Assembly: GCF_021117295.1 (NCBI RefSeq)
Contig: NZ_CP088247.1
Location: 4,355,001 to 4,419,000, forward strand
DNA from: Methylorubrum sp. B1-46
GTDB taxonomy: Bacteria > Pseudomonadota > Alphaproteobacteria > Rhizobiales > Beijerinckiaceae
DNA length: 64,000 nt
Direction: 5' to 3'
Position numbers and translations under genes: made by a program. Below the pieces are notes generated by a model. That model was not told where the DNA came from and made no database searches. It was given only the letters and a program-made list of their open reading frames with translations. This document shows, piece after piece, positions 1 to 9,326 of this stretch. The stretch's first letter is position 1. Each line of letters begins with the position of its first letter.

Positions 1-720
1 CCGAGCGTGGGGGCCAAGCTCCGGCGCGGCCTGTTCGAGGCCTTCGCCACCTCGTTCTCGCCGATGCTCTACATCTCGCTTGCCATCTGCGCGATCGACT
101 GGGTGTTCTACCCGGCGATCCTCGCCGAGGATTGGGGCGGGCTGGCGCTCGCCTTCGTGCTCGCGAGCGTGATCATCGCGCTGATCCAGACGAGCAGCGT
201 CATCGCCCTCAAATGGCTGCTGATGGGGCGCTACCGCCCCGGCATGCGGCCGATGTGGTCGTGGTGGGCGATGCGCACCGAGGCGATCGCGGTGGCCTAC
301 TGGGGCTTGGCCGGCAAGGTGCTCCTGGAGCACCTGACCGGCACGCCCTTCCTGCCCTGGGTGTTGCGGCTGTTCGGCGTGAAGGTGGGCCGGGGCGCCT
401 GCCTGCTGATGACCGACATCACCGAGTTCGACTGCGTCGAGATCGGCGATTACGTCACCATCAACCGCTCGGCGGCGCTCCAGACCCACCTCTACGAGGA
501 CCGCATCATGAAGGTCGGCCGCGTCGTGGTCGGGCGCGGCGTCTCGGTCGGGGCCTTCTCCACCGTCCTCTACGACAGCCATGTCGGCGACTACGCGCGG
601 CTGCGCCCGCTCACCATCGTGATGAAGGGCGAGTCGATTCCGGCGCATTCGGAATGGGAGGGCGCGCCTGCCGTGCCGGTGGTGCACGCGGTCGCGGAGC
701 CGGTGGCGCGGGCGGCGTGA
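1..720 (+). CDS. Pls/PosA-type non-ribosomal peptide synthetase, C-terminal part (5' end outside window)
   Basis: The reading frame is open at the left edge, so only about the last 239 residues are seen. The visible part starts with hydrophobic stretches (about residues 20-75 and 95-130) that look like membrane segments. It is followed by a left-handed beta-helix (hexapeptide-repeat) region with short turns such as VEIGDYVTI, VGRVVVGRGVSVG and VGDYARLRPL. A membrane domain fused to an acetyltransferase-like hexapeptide tail is the known C-terminal architecture of Pls/PosA synthetases, which make poly-amino-acid type products such as epsilon-poly-lysine. The adenylation and carrier domains would lie upstream and cannot be checked. 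The GTG at position 7 is probably internal, not a start. A free-standing hexapeptide acyltransferase is the alternative. Confidence 0.7.
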   Translation, partial: PSVGAKLRRGLFEAFATSFSPMLYISLAICAIDWVFYPAILAEDWGGLALAFVLASVIIALIQTSSVIALKWLLMGRYRPGMRPMWSWWAMRTEAIAVAYWGLAGKVLLEHLTGTPFLPWVLRLFGVKVGRGACLLMTDITEFDCVEIGDYVTINRSAALQTHLYEDRIMKVGRVVVGRGVSVGAFSTVLYDSHVGDYARLRPLTIVMKGESIPAHSEWEGAPAVPVVHAVAEPVARAA

Positions 721-812
721 GTGGCCGCCCCGTCTCGCCGCCGCAGGCATGTCGTGCGATGCCGCCGGCTCATCCTCGGCGCATCATCCGAGCCGGCGAT
801 TTCGGGGACACC

Positions 813-1019
813 ATGCTTGACGCGAAGAGCCAGGCGCTCTTCCTGAGCCGGGAGTGGATTCAGGGCAGCCTCCACGTCGGCCAGAACGAGGATCTCGCGA
901 AGCTGTTCGCCGCAATCACGGCGCTGAAAGCCCTGCCGTGGTGTCCGGCCTCCATGCGCGATCTGCGCGCCTGCCGTGTCGAGCAGCGATCCGACTTCAC
1001 GGCGACCGTCAAAGGCTGA
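813..1019 (+). CDS. small hypothetical protein (68 aa)
   Basis: A short open frame begins MLDAKSQALFLSREW and ends before the convergent hydrolase gene. The composition is unremarkable and not arginine-rich like the shadow frames nearby. It contains two cysteines in the C-terminal half and no signal peptide or membrane segment. No clear Shine-Dalgarno sequence precedes the ATG. I do not recognise a family. It is listed because it is the only plausible gene in the roughly 325-base gap between the synthetase and the hydrolase. It could be non-coding. Confidence 0.35.
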   Translation: MLDAKSQALFLSREWIQGSLHVGQNEDLAKLFAAITALKALPWCPASMRDLRACRVEQRSDFTATVKG

Positions 1020-1044
1020 CGATCGCCGCGGGGCCTCTTCGTTG

Positions 1045-1701
1045 TTACGCCGCCTCGGTCTTCGCCCCGAGGCGCTTGTCGAGATAGGTGTCGACCGTCT
1101 GGGTCAACTCGTCGACCTTGCCGTCGAAGAAGTGGTTGGCGCCCTCGACCATCTGGTGCTCGATGATGACGCCCTTCTGCGTCTTCACCTTCTCGATCAC
1201 CGGGATCACCTCGCGCGCCGGGGCCACCCGGTCTTCCGAGCCGTGCACGAACAGGCCGGAGGAGGGGCAGGGCGCCAGGAAGGTGAAGTCGTAGCGGTTG
1301 GCCATGGCGGCGATCGAGATGAACCCCTCGATCTCGGGGCGACGCATCAGCAACTGCATGCCGATCCACGAGCCGAACGACACGCCCGCAATCCAGCAGG
1401 ACTTCGCCTCCGGATTGACCGACTGCACCCAGTCCAGCGCCGCAGCCGCGTCGGACAGCTCACCCGAGCCGTGGTCGAATGCGCCCTGGCTGCGGCCGAC
1501 CCCGCGGAAGTTGAAGCGCAGGGCCGCGAAACCGCGATTGGCGAAGGTATAGAAAAGATTGTACACAATCTGATTGTTCATCGTGCCCCCGAACTGGGGG
1601 TGCGGGTGGAGCACGATCGCGATCGGCGCCCCCTTCTTCTTGGGGGCCTGGTAGCGGCCTTCCAGACGGCCGGCGGGGCCGGAGAAAATGACTTCGGGCA
1701 T
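1045..1701 (-). CDS. alpha/beta hydrolase, COG2945-like
   Basis: This 218-residue protein has the alpha/beta hydrolase signature. The nucleophile elbow is GVSFG with Ser108, the acid is probably Asp157 in GSEDRV, and the base is His190 in GANHFF. An oxyanion-side HPHPQFGGTM stretch lies near residue 35, as in the dienelactone-hydrolase-like COG2945 group of predicted esterases. The length fits that family. It lies head to head with the suf operon, and the shared 257-base spacer holds two iron-control elements. A hydrolase of this type is often found beside alphaproteobacterial suf operons, but its substrate is unknown. The start is the ATG preceding PEVIFSGPAG. Confidence 0.85.
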   Translation of the reverse strand: MPEVIFSGPAGRLEGRYQAPKKKGAPIAIVLHPHPQFGGTMNNQIVYNLFYTFANRGFAALRFNFRGVGRSQGAFDHGSGELSDAAAALDWVQSVNPEAKSCWIAGVSFGSWIGMQLLMRRPEIEGFISIAAMANRYDFTFLAPCPSSGLFVHGSEDRVAPAREVIPVIEKVKTQKGVIIEHQMVEGANHFFDGKVDELTQTVDTYLDKRLGAKTEAA

Positions 1702-1804
1702 GGTGTCCTCGAGATGATCCGACTCTCACCCCGCGCTTTCGCGAAGGCGTGGGGGCTGAGCCGGTCACGGCTTGACTCGTTGCGCGCGCCACCTACAAGC
1801 GCTC

Positions 1805-1838
1805 TTAGAATAATTCTAGGCGATTAGAACTATTCTAA
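1805..1838. promoter_or_regulatory. two tandem Irr-type iron control elements (ICE boxes)
   Basis: Two near-perfect inverted repeats of the form TTAGAA-N3-TTCTAA lie here. The first is TTAGAA TAA TTCTAg (1805-1819) and the second TTAGAA CTA TTCTAA (1824-1838). Their centres are 19 bases apart. The form matches my recollection of the ICE box bound by the haem-responsive regulator Irr in Rhizobiales. Suf operons are reported Irr targets in comparative genomics of alphaproteobacteria. They stand about 120 bases before the first suf gene and about 105 bases from the divergent hydrolase, so they could control both. Confidence 0.7.
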
Positions 1839-1958
1839 ACTGTTCGTCGAGCCTCGACCTGCGGTGCAAGAGCGCGTTTCGCGCGGCTTAGCACGGGGGA
1901 GGGGGGCGAAATCAAGAAAATCAGGATCTGGCAGGACGATACGGAGCGAAACGGCAGG

Positions 1959-3131
1959 ATGACAGCAGGCGGGCGCAGCTATCTCGATCACAACGCGACC
2001 TCTCCGGTGCGTCCGGAAGTCGCGGCGGCGGTCGCGCGCGCCCTCGAACTGCCCGGCAATCCCTCCTCGATCCACGCCGAGGGCCGCGCGGCGCGTCAGG
2101 CGCTGCAAACGGCGCGGGCACGGCTCGCCGCCCTGCTCGGCGCCGATCCGGAGCGCGTCACCTTCACCAGCGGCGGTACGGAAGCCGCCAACGCCGTGCT
2201 CTCCGGCGCCCTGCGCAAGACCGGCCTGCCTGCCCCCACCCGGCTGATGATCTCGGCCACCGAGCATCCCTGCGTCACCGCGGGCCACCGCTTCGCGCCG
2301 GAGGCGGTCGAGGTGCTGCCGGTGGATGGTCACGGCCTGCTGCGGCTCGACGTCCTCGCGGCCCGACTCGACGCTCTTCGTGACGAGACCGTGCTGATCT
2401 CGGTCCATGCGGCCAACAACGAGACCGGGGTGGTGCAGCCGCTGGCCGAGATCGTGCGGCGTGCCCGCGTCCACGGACGGGCCCTGGTTCACAGCGATGC
2501 GGTGCAGGCGGTCGGCAAGATCCCGCTCGACTTTTCCGCGCTCGGCCTCGATGCCCTGACCCTGTCGGGCCACAAGTTCGCCGCCCCGAAAGGCGTCGGC
2601 GCGATGGTGCTGGCCGAGGGGGTGAGCCTGGAGGCGGCCTTCCTGCGCGGCGGCGGCCAGGAGGCGCGCCTGCGCGGCGGCACCGAGAACCTTTCGGGGA
2701 TCGTCGGCCTGGGCGAGGCGGCGATGATCGCCCAGGATGCCCTGGGAGCCGAGGCGACGCGGCTCGCGGGACTGCGCGATGCCCTCGAAGGACGCCTGCG
2801 AGCGCTCGCTCCGGACCTCGTGGTGTTCGGGGAGGGCGCGCCGCGCCTGCCCAACACCCTCCTCTTCGCCGTGCCGGAGTTGGAGGCCGCGACGGCGCTG
2901 ATCGCCCTCGATCTCGCCGGCCTGGCCGTTTCGTCGGGGTCGGCCTGCGCCTCGGGCAAGGTGGCCCGCTCCCCCGTACTCGCGGCGATGGGCGTGAGCC
3001 CTGCGCTTGCCGCGGGGGCGCTGCGCGTCAGCTTCGGGTGGAATTCGCGTGCCGATGACCCGTCACGCTTCGTTTCGGGGTTCGAACGGGTCGTTTCGTC
3101 CCTATATCAGCGGCGAGGGCAGGCAGCCTGA
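1959..3131 (+). CDS. cysteine desulfurase, NifS/IscS-like
   Basis: A PLP-dependent class V aminotransferase fold protein of 390 residues, expected to release sulfur from cysteine for Fe-S cluster assembly. The N-terminal YLDHNATSP, the FTSGGTEAAN motif (about 70), HAANNETG (about 150), the PLP lysine Lys206 in SGHKFAAPKG and the catalytic Cys330 in SSGSACASGK are all present. The extended loop around the cysteine places it in group I (NifS/IscS), unlike the SufS-type enzyme further down the same operon. It opens the suf operon, 105 bases before sufB. No Rrf2/IscR gene precedes it. It may be named iscS, sufS1 or nifS in other annotations. Confidence 0.9.
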   Translation: MTAGGRSYLDHNATSPVRPEVAAAVARALELPGNPSSIHAEGRAARQALQTARARLAALLGADPERVTFTSGGTEAANAVLSGALRKTGLPAPTRLMISATEHPCVTAGHRFAPEAVEVLPVDGHGLLRLDVLAARLDALRDETVLISVHAANNETGVVQPLAEIVRRARVHGRALVHSDAVQAVGKIPLDFSALGLDALTLSGHKFAAPKGVGAMVLAEGVSLEAAFLRGGGQEARLRGGTENLSGIVGLGEAAMIAQDALGAEATRLAGLRDALEGRLRALAPDLVVFGEGAPRLPNTLLFAVPELEAATALIALDLAGLAVSSGSACASGKVARSPVLAAMGVSPALAAGALRVSFGWNSRADDPSRFVSGFERVVSSLYQRRGQAA

Positions 3132-3235
3132 GGAACGCTCAGCGCCGCCCGCCCAAGCCATTTTTTTCGGCGCTCACCCCGCCGTTTCATTGGAAACCCC
3201 CGGTCCTTGACGCCGGAGTCGGTAGGAGACGTTGA

Positions 3236-4705
<1,470 letters not shown>

Positions 4706-4729
4706 CGGCTTCCACAGGCAGAACGAATG

Positions 4730-4858
4730 TCCCTCCCCCCTCTGCGGGGGAGGGTGCCTGCGAAGCAGGCGGGAGAGGGGAGCGACCTCTCCGGATGCGG
4801 CGCTCCCCTCTCCCGACCCGCTGACGCGGGCCACCCTCCCCCGCAGAGGGGGGAGGGA
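4730..4858. repeat. 129-bp cruciform palindromic repeat between sufB and sufC
   Basis: The outer arms 4730-4756 and 4832-4858 are perfect 27-base inverted copies. Inside them lie two small hairpins (4756-4770, stem GCCTGC with loop GAA, and 4817-4830, stem CCCGC with loop TGAC). A perfect 15-base inner stem joins 4770-4784 with 4801-4815. RNA or extruded DNA would fold as a branched cross. A 24-base copy of one outer arm recurs at 28325-28348, so this is a dispersed element of the genome. It fills almost the whole sufB-sufC spacer and has no T-tract, so it is not a standard terminator. Confidence 0.85.
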
Positions 4859-4889
4859 AAACACCGGAATCAAACAGGACTACGAAGAC

Positions 4890-5642
4890 ATGCTGGAAAT
4901 CAAAAACCTCGTCGTGCAGATCGAGGACAACCGCATCCTCAACGGCCTGAACCTCACCGTGAACGACGGCGAGGTCGCCGCGATCATGGGCCCGAACGGC
5001 TCGGGCAAGTCGACGCTCTCCTACGTCATCGCCGGCAAGGAGGACTACGAGGTCCTCGACGGCGAGATCCTGCTCGACGGGCAGAACGTGTTGGAGATGG
5101 CGGCCGACGAGCGCGCCGCCGCCGGCATCTTCCTGGCCTTCCAGTACCCGCTGGAGATTCCGGGCGTGGGCACGATGACCTTCCTCAAGGCCTGCCTCAA
5201 CGCCCAGCGCAAGGCGCGCGGAGAGACCGAGCTCTCGACCCCCGACTTCATCCGCGCGGTCAACGCGGCGGCCGACAAGCTCGAGATCAACAAGGAGATG
5301 CTCAAGCGCGCGCTCAATGTCGGCTTCTCCGGCGGCGAGAAGAAGCGCATGGAGATCCTCCAGATGGCGCTCCTGCAGCCGAAGTTCTGCGTCCTCGACG
5401 AGACCGATTCCGGCCTCGACATCGACGCGCTGCGCATCGTCTCCGAGGGCGTGAACGCGCTGCGGGCGCAGGGGCGTTCGTTCCTCGTCATCACCCATTA
5501 CCAGCGGCTCCTCAACCACATCGTGCCCGACACTGTGCACGTCATGTCGAAGGGCCAGATCGTGAAGACCGGCGGCAAGGAGCTGGCGCTGGAGCTCGAG
5601 GCCTCCGGCTACGCCGAGTACCGCACGAGCGAGGCTGCGTAA
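4890..5642 (+). CDS. sufC: Fe-S assembly ATPase SufC
   Basis: A 250-residue ABC-type ATPase that binds SufB and SufD and drives conformational change in the scaffold. It shows Walker [10 protein letters not shown] (about residue 35), the Q-loop [12 protein letters not shown], the signature [11 protein letters not shown], Walker B with [13 protein letters not shown], and the switch histidine in [11 protein letters not shown]. The glutamate-threonine-aspartate order DETDSGLD is typical of SufC and not of transport ABC proteins. The ATG lies 31 bases beyond the palindrome. Its TAA stop shares a base with the sufD ATG. Confidence 0.97.
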   Translation: MLEIKNLVVQIEDNRILNGLNLTVNDGEVAAIMGPNGSGKSTLSYVIAGKEDYEVLDGEILLDGQNVLEMAADERAAAGIFLAFQYPLEIPGVGTMTFLKACLNAQRKARGETELSTPDFIRAVNAAADKLEINKEMLKRALNVGFSGGEKKRMEILQMALLQPKFCVLDETDSGLDIDALRIVSEGVNALRAQGRSFLVITHYQRLLNHIVPDTVHVMSKGQIVKTGGKELALELEASGYAEYRTSEAA

Positions 5643-6964
5643 TGGCCGACGTCACCAATCTCCGCTCCCCCGCCGAGGCCGGGCTGTCGAAGCTGTTCGA
5701 GTCCTCGCGTAAGGCCTTCGCCAGCGAGTCCGCGATCAGCCGCGAGGAGGCGTTCCGCTTCTTCGAGGCGACCGGCCTGCCGAGCCGCCGGGTCGAGGCG
5801 TTCAAGTACACCGACTTGCGCGCCGCCATCACCGAGGCCGCCCCGCCGGCGCAAGCGCCGTCCGAGGACGCCGCCCGGTCCGCTGCCGCGGGCGCCCAGG
5901 GCTTCGCCGCGGTCGAGGCCGTGCGCCTGACCTTCGTCAACGGCCATCTCGTGGCCGCCCTGTCGGATCTCGATCGGGTGCCCGAGGGCGTGACCGTCAC
6001 GCCGCTCAATGACGCGCTGGCGCAGGCCGACGCACGCCTCAAGCTGCTCGCCCCCGTCGAGCAGGTGCGCGAGAACCCGATCTACCAGCTCAACACCGCC
6101 TTCCTGGCGGACGGCGCGCTGATCTCGGTCGCCCCCGGCGCCAAGCCGGCGACGCCCGTGCATCTGCGCTTCATCGGCACGGGAGAGGCTGCCTTCTCGA
6201 CCGCGACCCGCGTTCTGGTCGAGGTCGGCGCCGGGGCCGAGTTCTTCCTGCTGGAGAGCCACGAGGGCCCGTCCGGGCTGACCTACCAGCCCAACGACGC
6301 GCTCGATGTGCATATCGGCGCCGAGGCCGCCTTCCGCCACACCCGGCTCAACCGGGAAGGCGATGCGGCCATCGCCCTCTCGACGCTGTCCGTGCGCCTC
6401 GACGCGCGGGCGCAGCTCGAGACCGTCAACCTCGTGACCGGGGCCAAGCTCTCGCGTCACCAGATCTACCTGCACATCGCGGGCGAGGACGCCAACGCGG
6501 TCGTCAACGGCGCGACGCTGCTGGGCCACGGCCAACTCGCCGACTCGACCCTGCTCGCCGATCATGCGGCGACCGGGGGGGTGGGCCGCGAGATGTTCAA
6601 GACGGTGATCGACGGCGATTCCACCGGCGTGTTCCAGGGTAAGATCATCGTCCGCCAGGTCGCGCAGCAGACCGACGGCAAGATGAAGTCCGACTGCCTG
6701 CTCCTGACCGATGACGGTCAGATGATGAACAAGCCGGAGTTGGAGATCTTCGCCGACGACGTCGCCTGCGGCCACGGCGCCACCTGCGGTGCGCCGGACG
6801 AGGATTTGCTGTTCTACCTCATGGCCCGCGGCCTGCCGCGCGCCACCGCCGAGAGCCTGCTGGTCCAGGCCTTCGTCGGCGAGGCGGTGGAGACGGTCAC
6901 GCACGAGGGCGCGCGCGACGCGCTGATCGGCGGGATCGAGGCGTGGCTGGCGTCCCGGGGGTGA
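5642..6964 (+). CDS. sufD: Fe-S assembly scaffold protein SufD
   Basis: This 440-residue paralogue of SufB completes the SufBC2D complex. The N-terminal part has the SufD pattern GLPSRRVEAFKYTDLR. The C-terminal beta-helix half contains FQGKIIVRQVAQQTDGKM and the end motif CGHGATCGAPDEDLLFYL, with the conserved histidine. The start is chosen at the ATG overlapping the sufC stop (TAATG), which implies translational coupling. The long upstream extension of the open frame runs through sufC and is a shadow. The stop TGA overlaps the start of the next gene by 4 bases (GTGA). Confidence 0.96.
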   Translation: MADVTNLRSPAEAGLSKLFESSRKAFASESAISREEAFRFFEATGLPSRRVEAFKYTDLRAAITEAAPPAQAPSEDAARSAAAGAQGFAAVEAVRLTFVNGHLVAALSDLDRVPEGVTVTPLNDALAQADARLKLLAPVEQVRENPIYQLNTAFLADGALISVAPGAKPATPVHLRFIGTGEAAFSTATRVLVEVGAGAEFFLLESHEGPSGLTYQPNDALDVHIGAEAAFRHTRLNREGDAAIALSTLSVRLDARAQLETVNLVTGAKLSRHQIYLHIAGEDANAVVNGATLLGHGQLADSTLLADHAATGGVGREMFKTVIDGDSTGVFQGKIIVRQVAQQTDGKMKSDCLLLTDDGQMMNKPELEIFADDVACGHGATCGAPDEDLLFYLMARGLPRATAESLLVQAFVGEAVETVTHEGARDALIGGIEAWLASRG

Positions 6965-7608
6965 GCGGGGACCGCTACGACGTTGCGACGGCCGGGCGCC
7001 ATCTGGCGCTCGGCTGGCGATGGCCGCGGGCAGCGATGCGCGAGGCCAGGGGGATCGGCGAGGGGACGCGGCTCGGCCTCGTCATCGTCTCCGGCGCCCT
7101 CGTCGTGCTGGTCGATCCGGCCGAGGACGGCTTTCCGCGCTTCGTCGCCGCGCAGGCCGCGGACAAGGCGACCCTTGCGGTCTCACTCGGGGAGGTCGCC
7201 GTGTGGGGCGTCGGCCTCCTCGCGGTTCTGCTTCTCCTCTACGGCGGGGTGGTCGGAACGCTGTGGCTGTTCACGCGGCCGAGCCCCGCCAAGCCCCCGT
7301 TCGCGGCCTTGCGCTCGGTGGTCGCGGTCGCGAGCTGGGTCTCGACGCTTCCGGTCCTGGCCGTCGGTCTGATGTCCTTCCTCACCGGATTCGACATCAT
7401 CGGCGGGATTCTGATGCTGGGCCTGTGGACGGCCTTTGCCGGCCTCTGCCTGTCCGAGGTCACAGGTCTCGATCCCCGAGCGTGCACCGGCCTCGCGCTG
7501 GGCTCGACGATTCTCGCATCCGTCGCGATCGCGGCAGCCATCGCCGGCCTCTCCGTGACGTTGATCCACGAAGACGCCGTCGGCCTCGCCGAGGGACTGA
7601 CGCCGTGA
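6961..7608 (+). CDS. polytopic membrane protein of unknown function inside the suf operon
   Basis: About 215 residues if the GTG that overlaps the sufD stop is used; an earlier in-frame GTG at 6943 is possible. I see about five hydrophobic segments: LGLVIVSGALVVLV, then WGVGLLAVLLLLYGGVVG, a third near VLAVGLMSFLTG, IGGILMLGLWTAFAGLCL, and a last one near ILASVAIAAAIAGLSV. There is no signal peptide and no cysteine or histidine cluster that would suggest metal binding. The spacing suggests a Yip1-like fold, but this is weak. It is coupled to sufD by a GTGA overlap and lies directly before sufS, so it is co-transcribed with the Fe-S machinery. I know of no Suf component of this type. Confidence 0.8.
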   Translation: MSGDRYDVATAGRHLALGWRWPRAAMREARGIGEGTRLGLVIVSGALVVLVDPAEDGFPRFVAAQAADKATLAVSLGEVAVWGVGLLAVLLLLYGGVVGTLWLFTRPSPAKPPFAALRSVVAVASWVSTLPVLAVGLMSFLTGFDIIGGILMLGLWTAFAGLCLSEVTGLDPRACTGLALGSTILASVAIAAAIAGLSVTLIHEDAVGLAEGLTP

Positions 7609-7664
7609 ATGTATTTGCCATGAACGCACCCGCTATGAACGCACTGGGCACCGATCGAGGCACC

Positions 7665-8888
7665 ATGAGCTACGACGTCGAAGCGATCCGGAAGGAATTT
7701 CCGATTCTTTCGCAGACGGTCTACGGCAAGCCGCTGGTCTATCTCGACAATGCCGCCTCCACGCAGAAGCCGCGGGCGGTGATCGACGCCATGGTCTCCT
7801 GCATGGAGACCGGCTACGCCAACGTCCATCGCGGCCTGCACTACATGGCCAATGCCGCGACCGAAGGGTTCGAGGGTGCCCGCGAGACCACGCGCCAGTT
7901 CCTCAACGCGGCCTCCACCGACGAGATCATCTTCACCCGCAACGCGACGGAAGCCTACAACCTCGTGGCTTCCTCCATGGGCTGGGCCGGGCTGATCGGG
8001 GAGGGGGACGAGATCATCCTCTCGATCATGGAGCATCACTCCAACATCGTGCCCTGGCACTTTCTGCGCGAGCGGCGCGGCGCCGTCATCAAGTGGGCGC
8101 CGGTGGACGACGACGGCAATTTCCTGGTCGAAGAATTCGAAAGACTGTTCAGCCCGCGCACCAAGATGGTGGCGATCACCCACATGTCGAACGTGCTCGG
8201 CACGGTGACGCCGGCCGAGGAGATCGTGCGCATCGCCCACGCCCATGGCGTGCCGGTGCTGCTCGACGGCGCGCAGAGCGCGGTGCACCGCCCGGTCGAC
8301 GTGCGCGCGCTCGATTGCGACTTCTTCGTCTTCACCGGCCACAAGGTCTACGGGCCGACCGGCATCGGCGTGCTCTACGGCAAGAAGGAGTGGCTCGACC
8401 GGCTGCCCCCCTACCAGGGCGGCGGCGAGATGATCCGCACGGTGAGCCAGGACACGATCACCTATAACGACCCGCCGCACCGCTTCGAGGCGGGCACGCC
8501 GGCGATCATCGAGGCGGTCGGTCTCGGCGCGGCGCTGGAATTCATGATGACGCTCGGGCGCGAGAACATTGCCGCCCACGAGGCGCGGTTGACGGCCTAC
8601 GCCCAGGAGCGCCTCGGCGCGATGAATTCGATCCGCCAGATCGGTAATTCCCGCGACAAGGGCGGCGTCATCGCCTTCGAGGTGAAGGGCGCGCATGCCC
8701 ACGACATCGCCACAGTGATCGACCGCCAGGGCGTGGCGGTGCGGGCCGGCACCCACTGCGCCATGCCGCTGCTGGCGCGTTTCGGTGTGACCTCGACCTG
8801 TCGCGCCTCGTTCGGCCTGTATAATACGACGCAAGAGATCGACGCCCTCGCCGAGGCCCTGGCCAAGGCCGAGATGCTGTTCGCCTGA
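7665..8888 (+). CDS. sufS: cysteine desulfurase SufS
   Basis: A group II (SufS/CsdA-like) PLP cysteine desulfurase of 407 residues that feeds sulfur to the SufBCD scaffold. It carries VYLDNAASTQKP, the NVHRGLHYMANAAT motif, the PLP lysine Lys227 in FTGHKVYGPTG and the catalytic Cys365 in RAGTHCAMPLL. The numbering is one off E. coli SufS, which supports the chosen ATG; GAGG lies just upstream of it. Earlier in-frame starts exist at 7605 (GTG overlapping the previous stop), 7620 and 7635, and would add up to 20 residues. It is the second desulfurase in the operon. Confidence 0.93.
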   Translation: MSYDVEAIRKEFPILSQTVYGKPLVYLDNAASTQKPRAVIDAMVSCMETGYANVHRGLHYMANAATEGFEGARETTRQFLNAASTDEIIFTRNATEAYNLVASSMGWAGLIGEGDEIILSIMEHHSNIVPWHFLRERRGAVIKWAPVDDDGNFLVEEFERLFSPRTKMVAITHMSNVLGTVTPAEEIVRIAHAHGVPVLLDGAQSAVHRPVDVRALDCDFFVFTGHKVYGPTGIGVLYGKKEWLDRLPPYQGGGEMIRTVSQDTITYNDPPHRFEAGTPAIIEAVGLGAALEFMMTLGRENIAAHEARLTAYAQERLGAMNSIRQIGNSRDKGGVIAFEVKGAHAHDIATVIDRQGVAVRAGTHCAMPLLARFGVTSTCRASFGLYNTTQEIDALAEALAKAEMLFA

Positions 8889-8936
8889 TTTTTGAGAGTT
8901 TCGGCCGCCGTGATGGGGGCCGGAAGGAGTGATCCG

Positions 8937-9320
8937 ATGAGCGCAGACGCCACCATCACCGGGGGCACCAACACCCCGGCCCTCGCGGCGGCCTCCGCAA
9001 TTCCCGCGGAAGAAATCGACCGCCTGACCGACGACATCGTCGCGGCGCTGAAATCCGTCTACGACCCCGAGATCCCTGCCGACATCTACGAACTCGGCCT
9101 GATCTACCGGGTGCAGATCGAGGACGACCGGCGGGTGCTGATCGACATGACGCTGACCGCGCCGGGCTGCCCCGTGGCCGGCGAGATGCCGGGCTGGGTC
9201 GAGAACGCGGTCTCGGCGGTGCCGGGCGTGCAGTCCTGCTCCGTCACCATGGTATTCGATCCGCCGTGGGACCAGAGCCGGATGTCCGACGAGGCCCGCG
9301 TCGCGCTCGACATGTGGTAG
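8937..9320 (+). CDS. sufT: Fe-S assembly factor SufT (DUF59/MIP18 family)
   Basis: A 127-residue protein with a DUF59 domain: IVAALKSVYDPEIP, DIYELGLIY and the APGCPVAGEMPGWVENAV stretch containing the family cysteine. SufT proteins help in maturation of Fe-S proteins in the cytosol and are related to PaaD and the eukaryotic MIP18. The first 30 residues are a low-complexity Ala/Thr leader. The ATG is chosen because GGAG stands 8 bases before it; a TTG at 8892 would add 15 residues. It lies 48 bases after sufS, in the usual order sufS-sufT-sufA. Confidence 0.9.
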   Translation: MSADATITGGTNTPALAAASAIPAEEIDRLTDDIVAALKSVYDPEIPADIYELGLIYRVQIEDDRRVLIDMTLTAPGCPVAGEMPGWVENAVSAVPGVQSCSVTMVFDPPWDQSRMSDEARVALDMW

Positions 9321-9326
9321 CGCGCC

